In this document: piece after piece, positions 1-9,827 of the stretch
Layout of the letters: every line of letters starts with the position of its first letter
How positions within the stretch are numbered: position 1 is the first letter of the stretch
Assembly: GCA_947245515.1 (NCBI GenBank)
Contig: CAMXQV010000008.1
Location: forward strand, 1 to 48,693
From: an uncultured Clostridium sp.
GTDB taxonomy: Bacteria; Bacillota; Clostridia; TANB77; CAG-508
Direction: 5' to 3'
Length of the DNA stretch: 48,693 nucleotides
Notes under the pieces: generated by a model
Database searches by the model: none
What the model was told of the DNA's origin: nothing
What the model saw: the letters and a program-made list of their open reading frames with translations, nothing else
Translations under genes and position numbers: made by a program

Positions 1-51
1 CGAGTAGATTTTATAAATACAAATAAATAATTAAAATTTTAAGCGATTGCC
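1..51 (-). mobile_element. Truncated copy of MITE-like element 1 (end fragment, cut by window edge)
   Basis: cgagtagattttataaatac...aattaaaattttaagcgattgcc is the reverse complement (with small deletions) of 18370-18425. Confidence 0.6.
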
Positions 52-60
52 TTATATTTC

Positions 61-89
61 TTGAAATGACAATATTTTTGTTATATAAT
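61..89 (+). promoter_or_regulatory. Putative sigmaA promoter for leuS (TTGAAA-N17-TATAAT)
   Basis: ttgaaa at 61-66, tataat at 84-89, 17-nt spacer. Confidence 0.6.
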
Positions 90-138
90 ATCAACAAATT
101 ATAAATTATTTAAAATAACTAAAAAAGGAGAATTTAAT

Positions 139-2535
139 ATGTCATATAATTTTAGAGAAATAGAAAAAAAATGGCAAAACTACTGGGATGAAAATAAAAC
201 GTATTATACAGATGTATGGGATTTTTCAAAGCCAAAATACTATGCCTTAGACATGTTCCCATATCCATCAGGACAAGGATTACATGTTGGTCATCCAGAA
301 GGATATACAGCAACAGATATCATATCAAGAATGAAAAGAATGCAAGGCTACAATGTATTACATCCAATGGGGTGGGATGCCTTTGGATTACCAGCTGAAC
401 AATATGCAATAAAAACAGGAAATCATCCTGCAGGATTTACCAAAGAAAATATAGAAACCTTTAAAAGACAACTAAAAATGCTAGGATTTTCTTTTGACTG
501 GGACAAAGAGATAGCTACATGTGATCCTGATTATTACAAATGGACGCAAAAAATATTTAGCGAATTATATAAAGATGGATTAGCTAAACTAGTAGAAATG
601 CCTGTAAACTGGTGTGAAGAATTAGGATGTGTATTATCTAATGATGAAGTAATAAATGGAAAAAGCGAAAGAGGAGGTTTCCCTGTTATTCGTAAAAATA
701 TGAAGCAATGGGTATTAGACATTCCAAAATATGCTGAAAAATTGCTAGCAGGATTAGAAGAAATTGATTGGCCTGAATCAACCAAAGACATTGAAAGAAA
801 TTGGATTGGTAAATCAGTTGGAGCAGAAATTAGCTTTAAAGTTGCAGATAGCAACAATTTAGAATTTACTGTATTTACCACAAGACCTGATACCTTATTC
901 GGTAGTACCTATTGTGTTTTATCACCTGAACACGAAATAGTTTCACAAATAACTACAAAGGAACAAAAAAGTGTTGTAGAAGATTATATTAGACAAGCAG
1001 CTTCGAAATCTGATTTAGAAAGAACTGAATTAAACAAAGACAAAACTGGCGTATTTACAGGAAGTTATGCCATAAATCCAGTAAATAACGAAAAAATTCC
1101 AATTTGGATTTCTGATTATGTTCTAGTAACCTATGGTACAGGTGCAATTATGGCTGTACCAGCTCATGACCAAAGAGATTATGAATTTGCAACTAAATTT
1201 GGTATAAAAATTATACCTGTTTTAGAAGGTGGTGACATATCTAAAGAAGCTTTTGTAGGTGATGGATTACATATCAATTCAGAATTTTTAAATGGTTTAA
1301 ACAAAGAAGATGCAATAAATAAAATAATATCTTGGTTAGAAGAACAAAAAATAGGATATAAAAAAGTTAATTATAAATTAAGAGAATGGATTTTTGCAAG
1401 ACAACGTTATTGGGGAGAGCCAATTCCTATTGTTTATACAGAAAATGGTGAAACTGAAATTTTACCTGAAAATGAACTACCTTTGGTACTACCTGAATTA
1501 GAAAACTATAGTCCATCAAAATCTGGTGCATCTCCATTAGATAAAGCTACTGATTGGGTTAATACTGTATATAATGGTACAAGTGCCAAAAGAGAAACAA
1601 GTACAATGCCAGGTGCTGCTGGCTCTAGCTGGTATTTTTTAAGATATATTGATTCAAAAAATCCAGAACAATTTGCAAATCAAGAATTGTTAAAACATTG
1701 GATGCCTGTTGATTTATATGTAGGAGGACCTGAACATGCAGTTGGTCATTTATTATATGCAAGATTTTGGAATGAATATTTGTATGATAAGGGTTTATCG
1801 CCTGTTAAAGAACCTTTCGCAAAATTACGTCATCAAGGTATGATTTTAGGACCAAATGGTGAAAAGATGAGTAAATCAAAAGGGAATGTTATTAATCCTG
1901 ATGATATGGTAAAAGAATATGGTGCAGATGCTTTAAGAGTTTATGAAATGTTTATGGGACCATTAGAAAGTGCGAAGCCTTGGGATCCTAATGGAATTGA
2001 TGGTTCTAAAAAGTTCTTAGATAAAGTTTGGAGATTATATGCTGAATCTAATAAAATTCAAAATACAGAAAATAAAAATCTTGAAAGAATATATCATTTT
2101 ACAGTAAAAAAAGTTACTAAGGATTATGAAACAATGAATTTTAACACTGCAATTTCTCAAATGATGATTTTTATAAATTCTGTTAATAAAGAAAACATAT
2201 TTCCAACTGTTTATGCTGAAGGTTTCTTAAAGTTATTAAATCCAATTGCTCCTCATATTACAGAAGAATTGTGGAAGGTTGTTCTTGGATATAATAATAC
2301 TATTAGTTATGAAAAATGGCCTGAATATGATGATTCTAAAACTATTAATGAAGAATTAACTTTACCTATTCAATTTAATGGAAAATTGAAAACAACTATT
2401 CAAATTTCTTTAGATGAAAACGAAAACTCTATAAAAGAAAAAGTTCATATGGCTATTGATTCTAAGTTGGATGGAAAGACTATTGTAAAAGAAATTTATG
2501 TTAAAAATAAGATTTATAATATTGTTGTGAAATAA
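139..2535 (+). CDS. leuS: Leucyl-tRNA synthetase
   Basis: 798-aa ORF; class I aaRS motifs ([16 protein letters not shown] = HIGH region; KMSKSKGNV = KMSKS), LeuRS editing-domain sequence [15 protein letters not shown] aaaggag upstream. Confidence 0.98.
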   Translation: MSYNFREIEKKWQNYWDENKTYYTDVWDFSKPKYYALDMFPYPSGQGLHVGHPEGYTATDIISRMKRMQGYNVLHPMGWDAFGLPAEQYAIKTGNHPAGFTKENIETFKRQLKMLGFSFDWDKEIATCDPDYYKWTQKIFSELYKDGLAKLVEMPVNWCEELGCVLSNDEVINGKSERGGFPVIRKNMKQWVLDIPKYAEKLLAGLEEIDWPESTKDIERNWIGKSVGAEISFKVADSNNLEFTVFTTRPDTLFGSTYCVLSPEHEIVSQITTKEQKSVVEDYIRQAASKSDLERTELNKDKTGVFTGSYAINPVNNEKIPIWISDYVLVTYGTGAIMAVPAHDQRDYEFATKFGIKIIPVLEGGDISKEAFVGDGLHINSEFLNGLNKEDAINKIISWLEEQKIGYKKVNYKLREWIFARQRYWGEPIPIVYTENGETEILPENELPLVLPELENYSPSKSGASPLDKATDWVNTVYNGTSAKRETSTMPGAAGSSWYFLRYIDSKNPEQFANQELLKHWMPVDLYVGGPEHAVGHLLYARFWNEYLYDKGLSPVKEPFAKLRHQGMILGPNGEKMSKSKGNVINPDDMVKEYGADALRVYEMFMGPLESAKPWDPNGIDGSKKFLDKVWRLYAESNKIQNTENKNLERIYHFTVKKVTKDYETMNFNTAISQMMIFINSVNKENIFPTVYAEGFLKLLNPIAPHITEELWKVVLGYNNTISYEKWPEYDDSKTINEELTLPIQFNGKLKTTIQISLDENENSIKEKVHMAIDSKLDGKTIVKEIYVKNKIYNIVVK

Positions 2536-2542
2536 TTTTTCT

Positions 2543-2583
2543 ATAAGCCTATTTGTATTATTTTTGATACTAAATAGGCTTAT
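2543..2583. terminator. Intrinsic terminator hairpin between convergent leuS and the coiled-coil gene
   Basis: ataagcctattt ... aaataggcttat inverted repeat. Confidence 0.7.
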
Positions 2584-3251
2584 ATCTTGTTTAAACTGGA
2601 TTTTAAATAGTAGATTTCGCCATCATGTTGTTCAATTTTTTTCTCACATAAATGAATTTTCCTTTTACTTTTTTCTATATTATCTAAGTTAATTGTATAT
2701 GCTTCAAATAGAATATCTAATTTTTTTCCATGTTCTACTTCTATTACTGTGACAGCTCTACTAATACTTCTAATTTCTTTTTGCATACTTGGTATTATCA
2801 TTTCTTTTAATTCTATCATTTCTTGATTAAATTTCTTTACTTCTTGTTTTAAATAATTAATATCTTGTCTTAAAGGTGCAATAGCTTTCTCTATTTTACT
2901 ATCTATTAAATCACCTATTGATTGTGTTAATGTGTTTTTTATCTCTATATTTACTGATTTTGTTATTGTATTTTTTACCACAATATCTATTTCTTTTGCT
3001 ACTGCTTTTTTAACTGCTATATCTACTTCTTTTGCTACTGCTTTCTTTACTGCTATATCTACTTCTTTTGCTACTGCTTTCTTTACTGCTATGTCTACTT
3101 CTTTTGCTACTGCTTTCTTTACTGCTACATCTACTGATTTTGTTACTGCTTTATCTACTGCTACATTTACAGTCTCAACTATTATAATTTTCATTGTTTG
3201 AAAAAATTCTTCCTTTTCTTCCTTAGTCATACTGTCACCTCCTTTTTTCAA
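2580..3251 (-). CDS. Coiled-coil protein with 12-aa tandem repeats (VDIAVKKAVAKE)
   Basis: 223-aa ORF; four near-identical 36-bp units; aggaggtgaca RBS upstream of an internal Met (MTKEEKEE); consensus promoter upstream. Confidence 0.75.
   Translation of the reverse strand: MKKGGDSMTKEEKEEFFQTMKIIIVETVNVAVDKAVTKSVDVAVKKAVAKEVDIAVKKAVAKEVDIAVKKAVAKEVDIAVKKAVAKEIDIVVKNTITKSVNIEIKNTLTQSIGDLIDSKIEKAIAPLRQDINYLKQEVKKFNQEMIELKEMIIPSMQKEIRSISRAVTVIEVEHGKKLDILFEAYTINLDNIEKSKRKIHLCEKKIEQHDGEIYYLKSSLNKI
2989..3132 (-). repeat. 4 x 36-bp tandem repeat inside the coiled-coil gene
   Basis: acttcttttgctactgctttctttactgctatatct repeated with 1-3 substitutions, degenerate units on both sides. Confidence 0.85.
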
Positions 3252-3276
3252 TTTTACTACAATTAATTGTGTTATT

Positions 3277-3305
3277 ATTATAACGAGTTAAGTTGTTAAT
3301 GTCAA
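3277..3305 (-). promoter_or_regulatory. Consensus sigmaA promoter TTGACA-N17-TATAAT for the coiled-coil gene
   Basis: minus strand ttgaca ttaacaacttaactcgt tataat. Confidence 0.75.
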
Positions 3306-3509
3306 GAATTTTTCATCGACAAATTCTTACAAAAATCGATATTTGCTTTAATTCATACTTGATCTAAATTACTTTATTATAATTTAATTATAAATTTATT
3401 TAAATTAATAGGTAATGTAACTAAAATGTAATTAATATTTAATACTGTTGAAATAAATACTATGTATTTTTATAGTATAATAATTATAGTTATTATAAGG
3501 AGAAGGATT

Positions 3510-4622
3510 ATGAGTATTGAATCTAATTTAAAAAAAGAAGGAATTGAAGTAATTGAAAAGATAGATACACTAAAAGTTAATTCAATGGCTATGAGTATAT
3601 CTAAAAAAATATGTAATACCTTTCCTGAATATTGTTTTAATCAAAATGAGCTCTTTATACAATTGTCTAGGTTAAATATGTATAAAGCTAAAATACCTGA
3701 TGGAATGGCAGAAGCAAATTATTTTTATAAAAATTCATCAATCTATTTTAATGAACATATTGATGATAATGATTTAGAAGAATTTGCTATTCATGAGTGT
3801 ATTCATTATATTCAGGAAGTAAAAGATAAAAAAAATTATTTAATAAGAATGGGACTTTGTGATTACACAGAATTTAAAATATATGGTTTAGGCTTAAATG
3901 AAGCTGCTGTTCAGCTTATAGCATCAAAAATTAATGGTATACCAAAAGAATATGTAAAATATTTTGGTATAAGTTTTGAAACAATAAGCCCTTCCTATTA
4001 TCCATTAGAATGTTGCCTAGTTAATCAATTAGCATATTTAGTTGGAGAAAATATCTTATTTGAAAGTACTATAAAAAGTAATGATAACTTTAAAAATACA
4101 CTTTCTAGTCTTATTACACCAAAAACTTTTATGGCAGTTCAAAATGCAATTGACGATATACTTTTTGCGGAGGAAAATATTATTAAATTAAATAATAAAA
4201 TTGCAGAAATTGAAGATGGAAATCGTAAAGTTGATGGTATGCTTAAGAAAATTGAAGAATTAAAAAATGAAATTACCTTAACTTTTATGAGAACCCAAAA
4301 TTTAATTATCTCTAGTTATTTTAATAATGCTTTCAATAACATATCAAATTTAGAGGAATTAGAAAATTACAGAAAAAAACTATATACCTTTAAAGATTAT
4401 CTTGGTTTTGCTGAAGGATATACTTTTTTTAGTGATTACTATGTTAATAAAATGGATGAACTTGAAAACAAATATAATGCTTTAGAAAATGGAATTGAAG
4501 AAATTCCTACTGCTTTAAAAGTTATTTCTAAAAAAGAAAGTAAGATAATAGCTTTCTTTAAAGCTTTAAAAAAATTAGTTTTTGGTTCTTCTTTAAACAA
4601 AGAAACAATTGATAATAAGTAA
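3510..4622 (+). CDS. Putative zinc metallopeptidase-like protein (HExxH), unknown family
   Basis: Contains AIHECIHYIQE (HExxH) with downstream GLNEAAVQ; start placed at internal ATG 3510 after ataaggagaaggatt RBS (ORF track start 3462 overlaps a likely promoter). Confidence 0.6.
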   Translation: MSIESNLKKEGIEVIEKIDTLKVNSMAMSISKKICNTFPEYCFNQNELFIQLSRLNMYKAKIPDGMAEANYFYKNSSIYFNEHIDDNDLEEFAIHECIHYIQEVKDKKNYLIRMGLCDYTEFKIYGLGLNEAAVQLIASKINGIPKEYVKYFGISFETISPSYYPLECCLVNQLAYLVGENILFESTIKSNDNFKNTLSSLITPKTFMAVQNAIDDILFAEENIIKLNNKIAEIEDGNRKVDGMLKKIEELKNEITLTFMRTQNLIISSYFNNAFNNISNLEELENYRKKLYTFKDYLGFAEGYTFFSDYYVNKMDELENKYNALENGIEEIPTALKVISKKESKIIAFFKALKKLVFGSSLNKETIDNK

Positions 4623-4644
4623 GGATAAATTTAATTATAATATA

Positions 4645-4685
4645 TTTTAAGAGATTGTATAATTTTATAATACAATCTCTTAAAA
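4645..4685. terminator. Bidirectional intrinsic terminator
   Basis: ttttaagagattgtat-aattttat-aatacaatctcttaaaa palindrome between convergent genes. Confidence 0.8.
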
Positions 4686-4705
4686 TTTGAAATTATATAT
4701 AATTA

Positions 4706-5977
4706 TTATAAACAATTTAAAATTTGTCTTGCAGTTTCTCTACCAGAAAAAGCAGACCAAGCAACAGTACTTTTAACACCTGCAACATCTCCTCCAGCAA
4801 AAACCTTTGGCATAGAGGTCTCATAATTATCATCAATCTTTATATTTCCCCACTTATTTAAATCTAATCCTAGTTCACTAACAAACTTTTCAGCCTTTGA
4901 GCCTAAAGCCATTACAACATAATCAGCATTTAAAATATAATTACTATTCCTTATATTTACAGGAACTAGCCTAGTATCTTCATCTTTTTGAACTAGCTCA
5001 GTTTTAATTAATTCAATCTTTTCAACTTTTTCCTTACCTATAATTTTTACTATATTGTTTTGAAATAAAAACTCTACCCCTTCTTGGATTGCATCCTTAA
5101 CTTCTTTATCCTCTGCTGGCATTTGTTCTCTTGCTCTTCTATAAATAACTTTTACCTCTTTAGCTCCCAACCTTTTTATAGTTCTAGCACAATCCATTGC
5201 AACATTTCCACCACCAATAATAGCAACTTTCTTTTCTTTATAATTAGGATGTAAATTATACTCTAATAATTCATTTCCTCCAAATACTCCATCTAATTCC
5301 TCGCCTTCAACACCCATTTTTGAAGAAACATTTGCTCCAATTGATAAAAATATTGCATCATATTTTTTTCTTAATTCTTTTAAGCTTATATCTTTTCCTA
5401 ATTCTCTATTATATTCAACTTTTATTCCTAATTCTAAAATATTATTAACAGTTTCTTTTACTATTTCTTTTGATAATCTAAATTCTGGTATACCATGAAC
5501 TAATAAACCACCTAAGTAATCATATTTTTCATAAATAGTTACATCTACTCCATTTTTTGCTAAAAATGCACTACAAGTTAACCCAGCTGGTCCTCCACCA
5601 ATTATAGCAACCTTTTTATTTCCCTTGATTTTCTTTTTCGATTTTATTTCATCTTGCCATACTTTTAATAAACTATTTCCTTCTTGTCTTGCCTTTTCAA
5701 AAATATATGTCTCTAGTTCGCCTATAGAAACTGGCTCACCTTTTATTCCACGTACACAAGAACCTTGGCATTGTTTTTCATGTGGACATATTCTTCCACA
5801 TATTCCTGGTAATACTGTAGTCTCGCATAAAATTTTATATGCATCTTCATATTTTTCTTCTTTTAGTTTTTCTATAAAATGTGGTATATCATTTCCTAAT
5901 GGACATCCTTTTGCAGAACATGGTTTAACTTTGCAATTTAAACAATAATTAGCTTTTTCGTTTATTTCTTCTATCAT
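4706..5977 (-). CDS. NAD(P)-dependent glutamate synthase small subunit-like oxidoreductase (GltD family)
   Basis: N-terminal Cys cluster CLNCKVKPCSAKGCPLGNDIP, GGGPAGLTCSAFLA and GGGNVAMDCART nucleotide-binding motifs, C-terminal AGGDV; alternative start at track 5995. Confidence 0.85.
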   Translation of the reverse strand: MIEEINEKANYCLNCKVKPCSAKGCPLGNDIPHFIEKLKEEKYEDAYKILCETTVLPGICGRICPHEKQCQGSCVRGIKGEPVSIGELETYIFEKARQEGNSLLKVWQDEIKSKKKIKGNKKVAIIGGGPAGLTCSAFLAKNGVDVTIYEKYDYLGGLLVHGIPEFRLSKEIVKETVNNILELGIKVEYNRELGKDISLKELRKKYDAIFLSIGANVSSKMGVEGEELDGVFGGNELLEYNLHPNYKEKKVAIIGGGNVAMDCARTIKRLGAKEVKVIYRRAREQMPAEDKEVKDAIQEGVEFLFQNNIVKIIGKEKVEKIELIKTELVQKDEDTRLVPVNIRNSNYILNADYVVMALGSKAEKFVSELGLDLNKWGNIKIDDNYETSMPKVFAGGDVAGVKSTVAWSAFSGRETARQILNCL

Positions 5978-6017
5978 TTTAATTTCTTTCCTCACTTTTT
6001 TCTTTAATTCCTATAAT

Positions 6018-6567
6018 TTAATTTATCTCATCTAATACTAATTGTAAATCCCTAATAAAGTCAATTTTCTTGGTTTCGTCTCTAAGTAAAGCAGCTGGGT
6101 GCCAAGTTGGCATATATTTAATTCCTTTCTTTTCTACCCAATTGCCCCTAGCTGAAGTTATTCCATACTCTTTTCCTAATATATTTTTAAGTGCAACACT
6201 ACCTAATAAAACAATTATCTTTGGTTTTACAAGCATAACTTGATTTCTTAAATAATTTAGGCATGCTATTGCTTCATCTTCTTCTGGATTTCTATTTGAA
6301 GGAGGTCTACATTTAACAATATTAGCAATATACACATCTTCTCTTTTTAAGCCAATTGCCTGAAAAGCCATATTCATTAGCTTACCAGCTCGTCCAACAA
6401 AAGGTTCTCCGAAGCCTATCTTCGTCTGCTCCTGGTCCTTCTCCTATAAACATTATATCAGCCTCTCTATTTCCTACTCCGAACACTATATTCTGTCTAG
6501 TTTTGCATAATTTACACTTATTACACCCTTTAATTGCTTCTTCTAATTCGTCCCATGTTTCAAACAT
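6018..6567 (-). pseudogene. Family-4 uracil-DNA glycosylase, frameshifted (or sequencing indel near 6411)
   Basis: ORFs 6382..6567 and 6018..6377 are N- and C-terminal parts of one UDG; removing one base near 6411 restores ...[27 protein letters not shown]... Confidence 0.85.
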
Positions 6568-6594
6568 TTTATAAGCTCCTTTTTTGATTTAATA

Positions 6595-7515
6595 TTATAG
6601 TACACATCTTTCTATTAATTCTATTTTAACCTCTTTATTTGTATCTATCTTTGCCTTTATACCAATTGGAATTACAGTTTTTGTCTCAATATGTCCAAAA
6701 TTATTAGACTTAATAATTGGAAAATTATATTCCTCTTCAATAACATCTAATACAATCTTTTCTAGAGTTATCCCACTTTCATGTTGGTAATTTCCAATCC
6801 ATAATCCTTTAAGCTTATCAAAAACCCCATTTTGCTTCATATAATATAAATAACAACTTATTGCAACAGGATCTGATTCTAACCCAAAGTCTTCTATAAA
6901 TAATATTTTATCCTGAAAATCAACTGAAAACTTACCAGCAACCATATTACTAATTAAATTTAAATTTCCACCTATTAATTCGCCTTGTGCAATTCCTTCT
7001 CTAATTGTCTTATATCCACTCTCTTCTTTGCCTAGTTCTAAACTTTCATGTACAAATCTGTTCAAGACTTCTTTATAACTATAGTCTGTTTCATCTGTTG
7101 CAATAGTTTTAAAATTTGTACTACTAAAGGTAACAAGCCCTGTTTTAGCAGTTATTATATTTAAAAGCGATATACTATCACTGTATCCACAAATAATCTT
7201 GGGATTATTTTTAATTAGATCATAATCTAAAGCTTCAAATACTGAATTAGAGTTATTTCCACCTTTAGCACACCATATCATTTTCACTTTTTTATCTGCA
7301 AACATATCGTTTATATCTTCTGCTTTTTCTTTAGCTGTGCTACTATATCCATTTGTATTAGAAAATACGTTTTTAGCAAACTTAACTTTAAAGCCGTCTT
7401 TTTCTACAATTTCTTTTGCCCTTTGTATTTGCTCAATATTATTACCTATAATTGGATTTGATGGAGCAACTACTCCTATTGTATCACCAATATTTAAATG
7501 TTTTGGAATTATCAT
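6595..7515 (-). CDS. LD-carboxypeptidase / MccF-like S66 peptidase
   Basis: 306 aa; GDTIGVVAPSNP, MIWCAKGG, ICGYSDSISLLN and GGNLNLISNM resemble S66 family. Confidence 0.85.
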   Translation of the reverse strand: MIIPKHLNIGDTIGVVAPSNPIIGNNIEQIQRAKEIVEKDGFKVKFAKNVFSNTNGYSSTAKEKAEDINDMFADKKVKMIWCAKGGNNSNSVFEALDYDLIKNNPKIICGYSDSISLLNIITAKTGLVTFSSTNFKTIATDETDYSYKEVLNRFVHESLELGKEESGYKTIREGIAQGELIGGNLNLISNMVAGKFSVDFQDKILFIEDFGLESDPVAISCYLYYMKQNGVFDKLKGLWIGNYQHESGITLEKIVLDVIEEEYNFPIIKSNNFGHIETKTVIPIGIKAKIDTNKEVKIELIERCVL

Positions 7516-7534
7516 ATTTCTTCTCCTTATTTAA

Positions 7535-7619
7535 TGATTTTGGGGACGGAGGAAAAAATCATTACTTTATTATTATTATTTAAAATTTTTGATGATTTTT
7601 TCCTCCGTCCCCAAAATCA
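7535..7619. repeat. Long perfect inverted repeat of GGGGACGGAGG type (MITE/REP-like or terminator)
   Basis: atgattttggggacggaggaaaaaatcat ... atgattttttcctccgtccccaaaatcat; right arm contains the pgeF stop codon. Confidence 0.85.
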
Positions 7620-8453
7620 TCGTAATTCAATTAGTGCTGTATTTAGTCCATAATCTTGTTTTTCTACTCTATAGGAATGTATTAAATTACTATTACATAC
7701 ACTACAAATTCCACTATCAATTATATTTTCCTCTTTAAGCCCTTCTCTTTTTAATATTATTTTATTAATTAAAACTGTATCAATATTCCATTTTTCCTTT
7801 TCCTTCTGCTTTTCTATTATTTGTTTTAGGTCTAAGTCATCAAATTGTTTTACAAATAAATCTTTTACTTCTTTATCAACTTCAAAATGACATTTTCTGA
7901 TGCTTGGACAAATGCAACAGATAAGGTCTTGTGGATTGCAACCATATTCTTTTACCATTTTTTTTACTGTTTTTACTGATATTCTCTGAAGTGTTCCTTT
8001 CCAGCCAGAGTGTATATTTGCAATTACTTTTTTTACTGGTTCGAAAAATAATAATAGAATACAATCTGCATTTGTTGTACATAATACTAGTCCTTCCTTG
8101 TTTGTTATCAAGCCATCTGTTTTTGAATAATTATCAACATTTATATCAGGTTCCTCATTTTTTAATTTTTGTGTTACTATTTTTACTTCATCTGTATGCT
8201 CTTGATTTGCTTTAACTAAATTAATATAGTCACTTCCTATTGTATTACATAATCTGTGGTAATTTTTTATCGCATCTTGATATTTTTCTTTTGGTAATTC
8301 ATTTTTGTTTGGCATCCCTGTCCTATAGTTTACGTCTGTTCCTATAGAATAGGCATGATTAATTAGCTCCTTATATTCTAATAATTTTCTAAATTGAAGA
8401 TATTGTATGTCCTTATTTTTTATGTGTACAATATTTTTATTTGACAAGTCCAT
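7617..8453 (-). CDS. pgeF: Peptidoglycan editing factor / laccase-domain protein (PgeF/YfiH family)
   Basis: 278 aa; TTNADCILLLFFEP, HSGWKGTLQRI and CICPSIRKCHFEV motifs. Confidence 0.88.
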   Translation of the reverse strand: MDLSNKNIVHIKNKDIQYLQFRKLLEYKELINHAYSIGTDVNYRTGMPNKNELPKEKYQDAIKNYHRLCNTIGSDYINLVKANQEHTDEVKIVTQKLKNEEPDINVDNYSKTDGLITNKEGLVLCTTNADCILLLFFEPVKKVIANIHSGWKGTLQRISVKTVKKMVKEYGCNPQDLICCICPSIRKCHFEVDKEVKDLFVKQFDDLDLKQIIEKQKEKEKWNIDTVLINKIILKREGLKEENIIDSGICSVCNSNLIHSYRVEKQDYGLNTALIELR

Positions 8454-8527
8454 ATTTATTCACACTTCCTTTCCTTTGAATTATATCTATAAATCTATTG
8501 CTATTACTATATTTTACTTATTTTTTA

Positions 8528-9817
8528 TTATATTAGTTCATCATATTTTCTTTCTTCTTTTGAATATTCTTCAGGTTTTAGCCCTACTCTTGATTTCATA
8601 TATATTCCCATTAAAATATATATAATTGTAAAAGCGATTCCAACAATTATCATACAGTAGGCTGTTTTCATTTTGTCTAATAAAAAAGATGCAAGTATTC
8701 CCATAATTGCTGAAACTATATTTACAAATAAATTTTTAACTGTAAACACTTTCGTATCAATATTTTCATTAGTAAAATTACGTAAATATTTATCCATAAT
8801 AGCAAAAAACATTCCGTGTGCAAACTTGCCAATTAAAAATGCTATTACTATAATAGTTACTAGAAATTTGTATTGTTCTGCTTTAATACCTAATATACCT
8901 GCAAATATCATACTAATAGAAAATATTAGTGCAATTGTTATAATAGATTTATTTCTAAACTTTTCATGAAACTGTTCTTGTCTTTTTGAGCCATATGAAC
9001 TTGCATAACTTGATAAAGCCGATATTATTCCAATAAGGGATGCTGATATATTAATATCCTTTAATAAACTTGTTCTATAACTTGCCATAATTGTTAATAA
9101 GCTAGCTATTAGAGATGCAGATAATATTAAGCCTTTTAATCTTTCTGATTTTAATATAAAACTAAAACCTTCCTTTATATTTTTTATTTGCATTTTTGCA
9201 CTATTTACATTTTTCTTACTTTTTTGTTTCTTTATAGGCTCAATATATCCCATAGACATAATGGTAACAATTATTAATACTATAAGTGAGCATATAAATG
9301 GTATATATCCATTTATATCAAATAAAAATCCAGCTATTACTTTTGAAATAGCACTAAAAAGAAAAAAACCTGATGCGCCTTTAGAATTAATTTTTGCGAA
9401 TATATTACTCTTATATTTTGAAGGTGGAATTGATTCATTTAATAAACTTGGTTCAGAAATATCTTTAATTGAGACTGCTAAGGAACATATAAATTTAGCA
9501 ATAAACAAATCAAATAAACTTCCACTTGCCATAAACATTACCATATATAAACAATTTAAAATATTTCCAAGTATTATACTGTTTTTTCTACCTAAAAACT
9601 CAACAATAACATTTGCTGGTATTTGAATAAAAATTCCAAATAATGATTTAATTGAATTTAAAAGTACTACATCAGCTGCACTAATATTTTTAATTTGTGT
9701 TAAAAACAAAAAATCAATACTATAATAAAATAAATAATCCCATGCCATTTTCTTATAAGTTGGAAATATTCTCATATTTGTTTTTCTCATCTTTTGTGTT
9801 TCTTCTTTATTCATCAC
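8528..9817 (-). CDS. MFS transporter
   Basis: 429 aa, about 12 hydrophobic segments, MFS-like layout. Confidence 0.75.
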   Translation of the reverse strand: MMNKEETQKMRKTNMRIFPTYKKMAWDYLFYYSIDFLFLTQIKNISAADVVLLNSIKSLFGIFIQIPANVIVEFLGRKNSIILGNILNCLYMVMFMASGSLFDLFIAKFICSLAVSIKDISEPSLLNESIPPSKYKSNIFAKINSKGASGFFLFSAISKVIAGFLFDINGYIPFICSLIVLIIVTIMSMGYIEPIKKQKSKKNVNSAKMQIKNIKEGFSFILKSERLKGLILSASLIASLLTIMASYRTSLLKDINISASLIGIISALSSYASSYGSKRQEQFHEKFRNKSIITIALIFSISMIFAGILGIKAEQYKFLVTIIVIAFLIGKFAHGMFFAIMDKYLRNFTNENIDTKVFTVKNLFVNIVSAIMGILASFLLDKMKTAYCMIIVGIAFTIIYILMGIYMKSRVGLKPEEYSKEERKYDELI

Positions 9818-9827
9818 TTTTTTCCTT

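Noticed and set aside
90-138. T-box leader upstream of leuS
   Set aside because: Only about 50 nt between promoter and start codon; no T-box sequence or specifier stem seen.
2989-3132. 36-bp periodic sequence as a possible CRISPR array
   Set aside because: Units are directly adjacent with no spacers and are in frame within a protein-coding gene.
2932-3201. + strand ORF rich in FATAFFTAISTS repeats
   Set aside because: Antisense of the coiled-coil 36-bp repeats.
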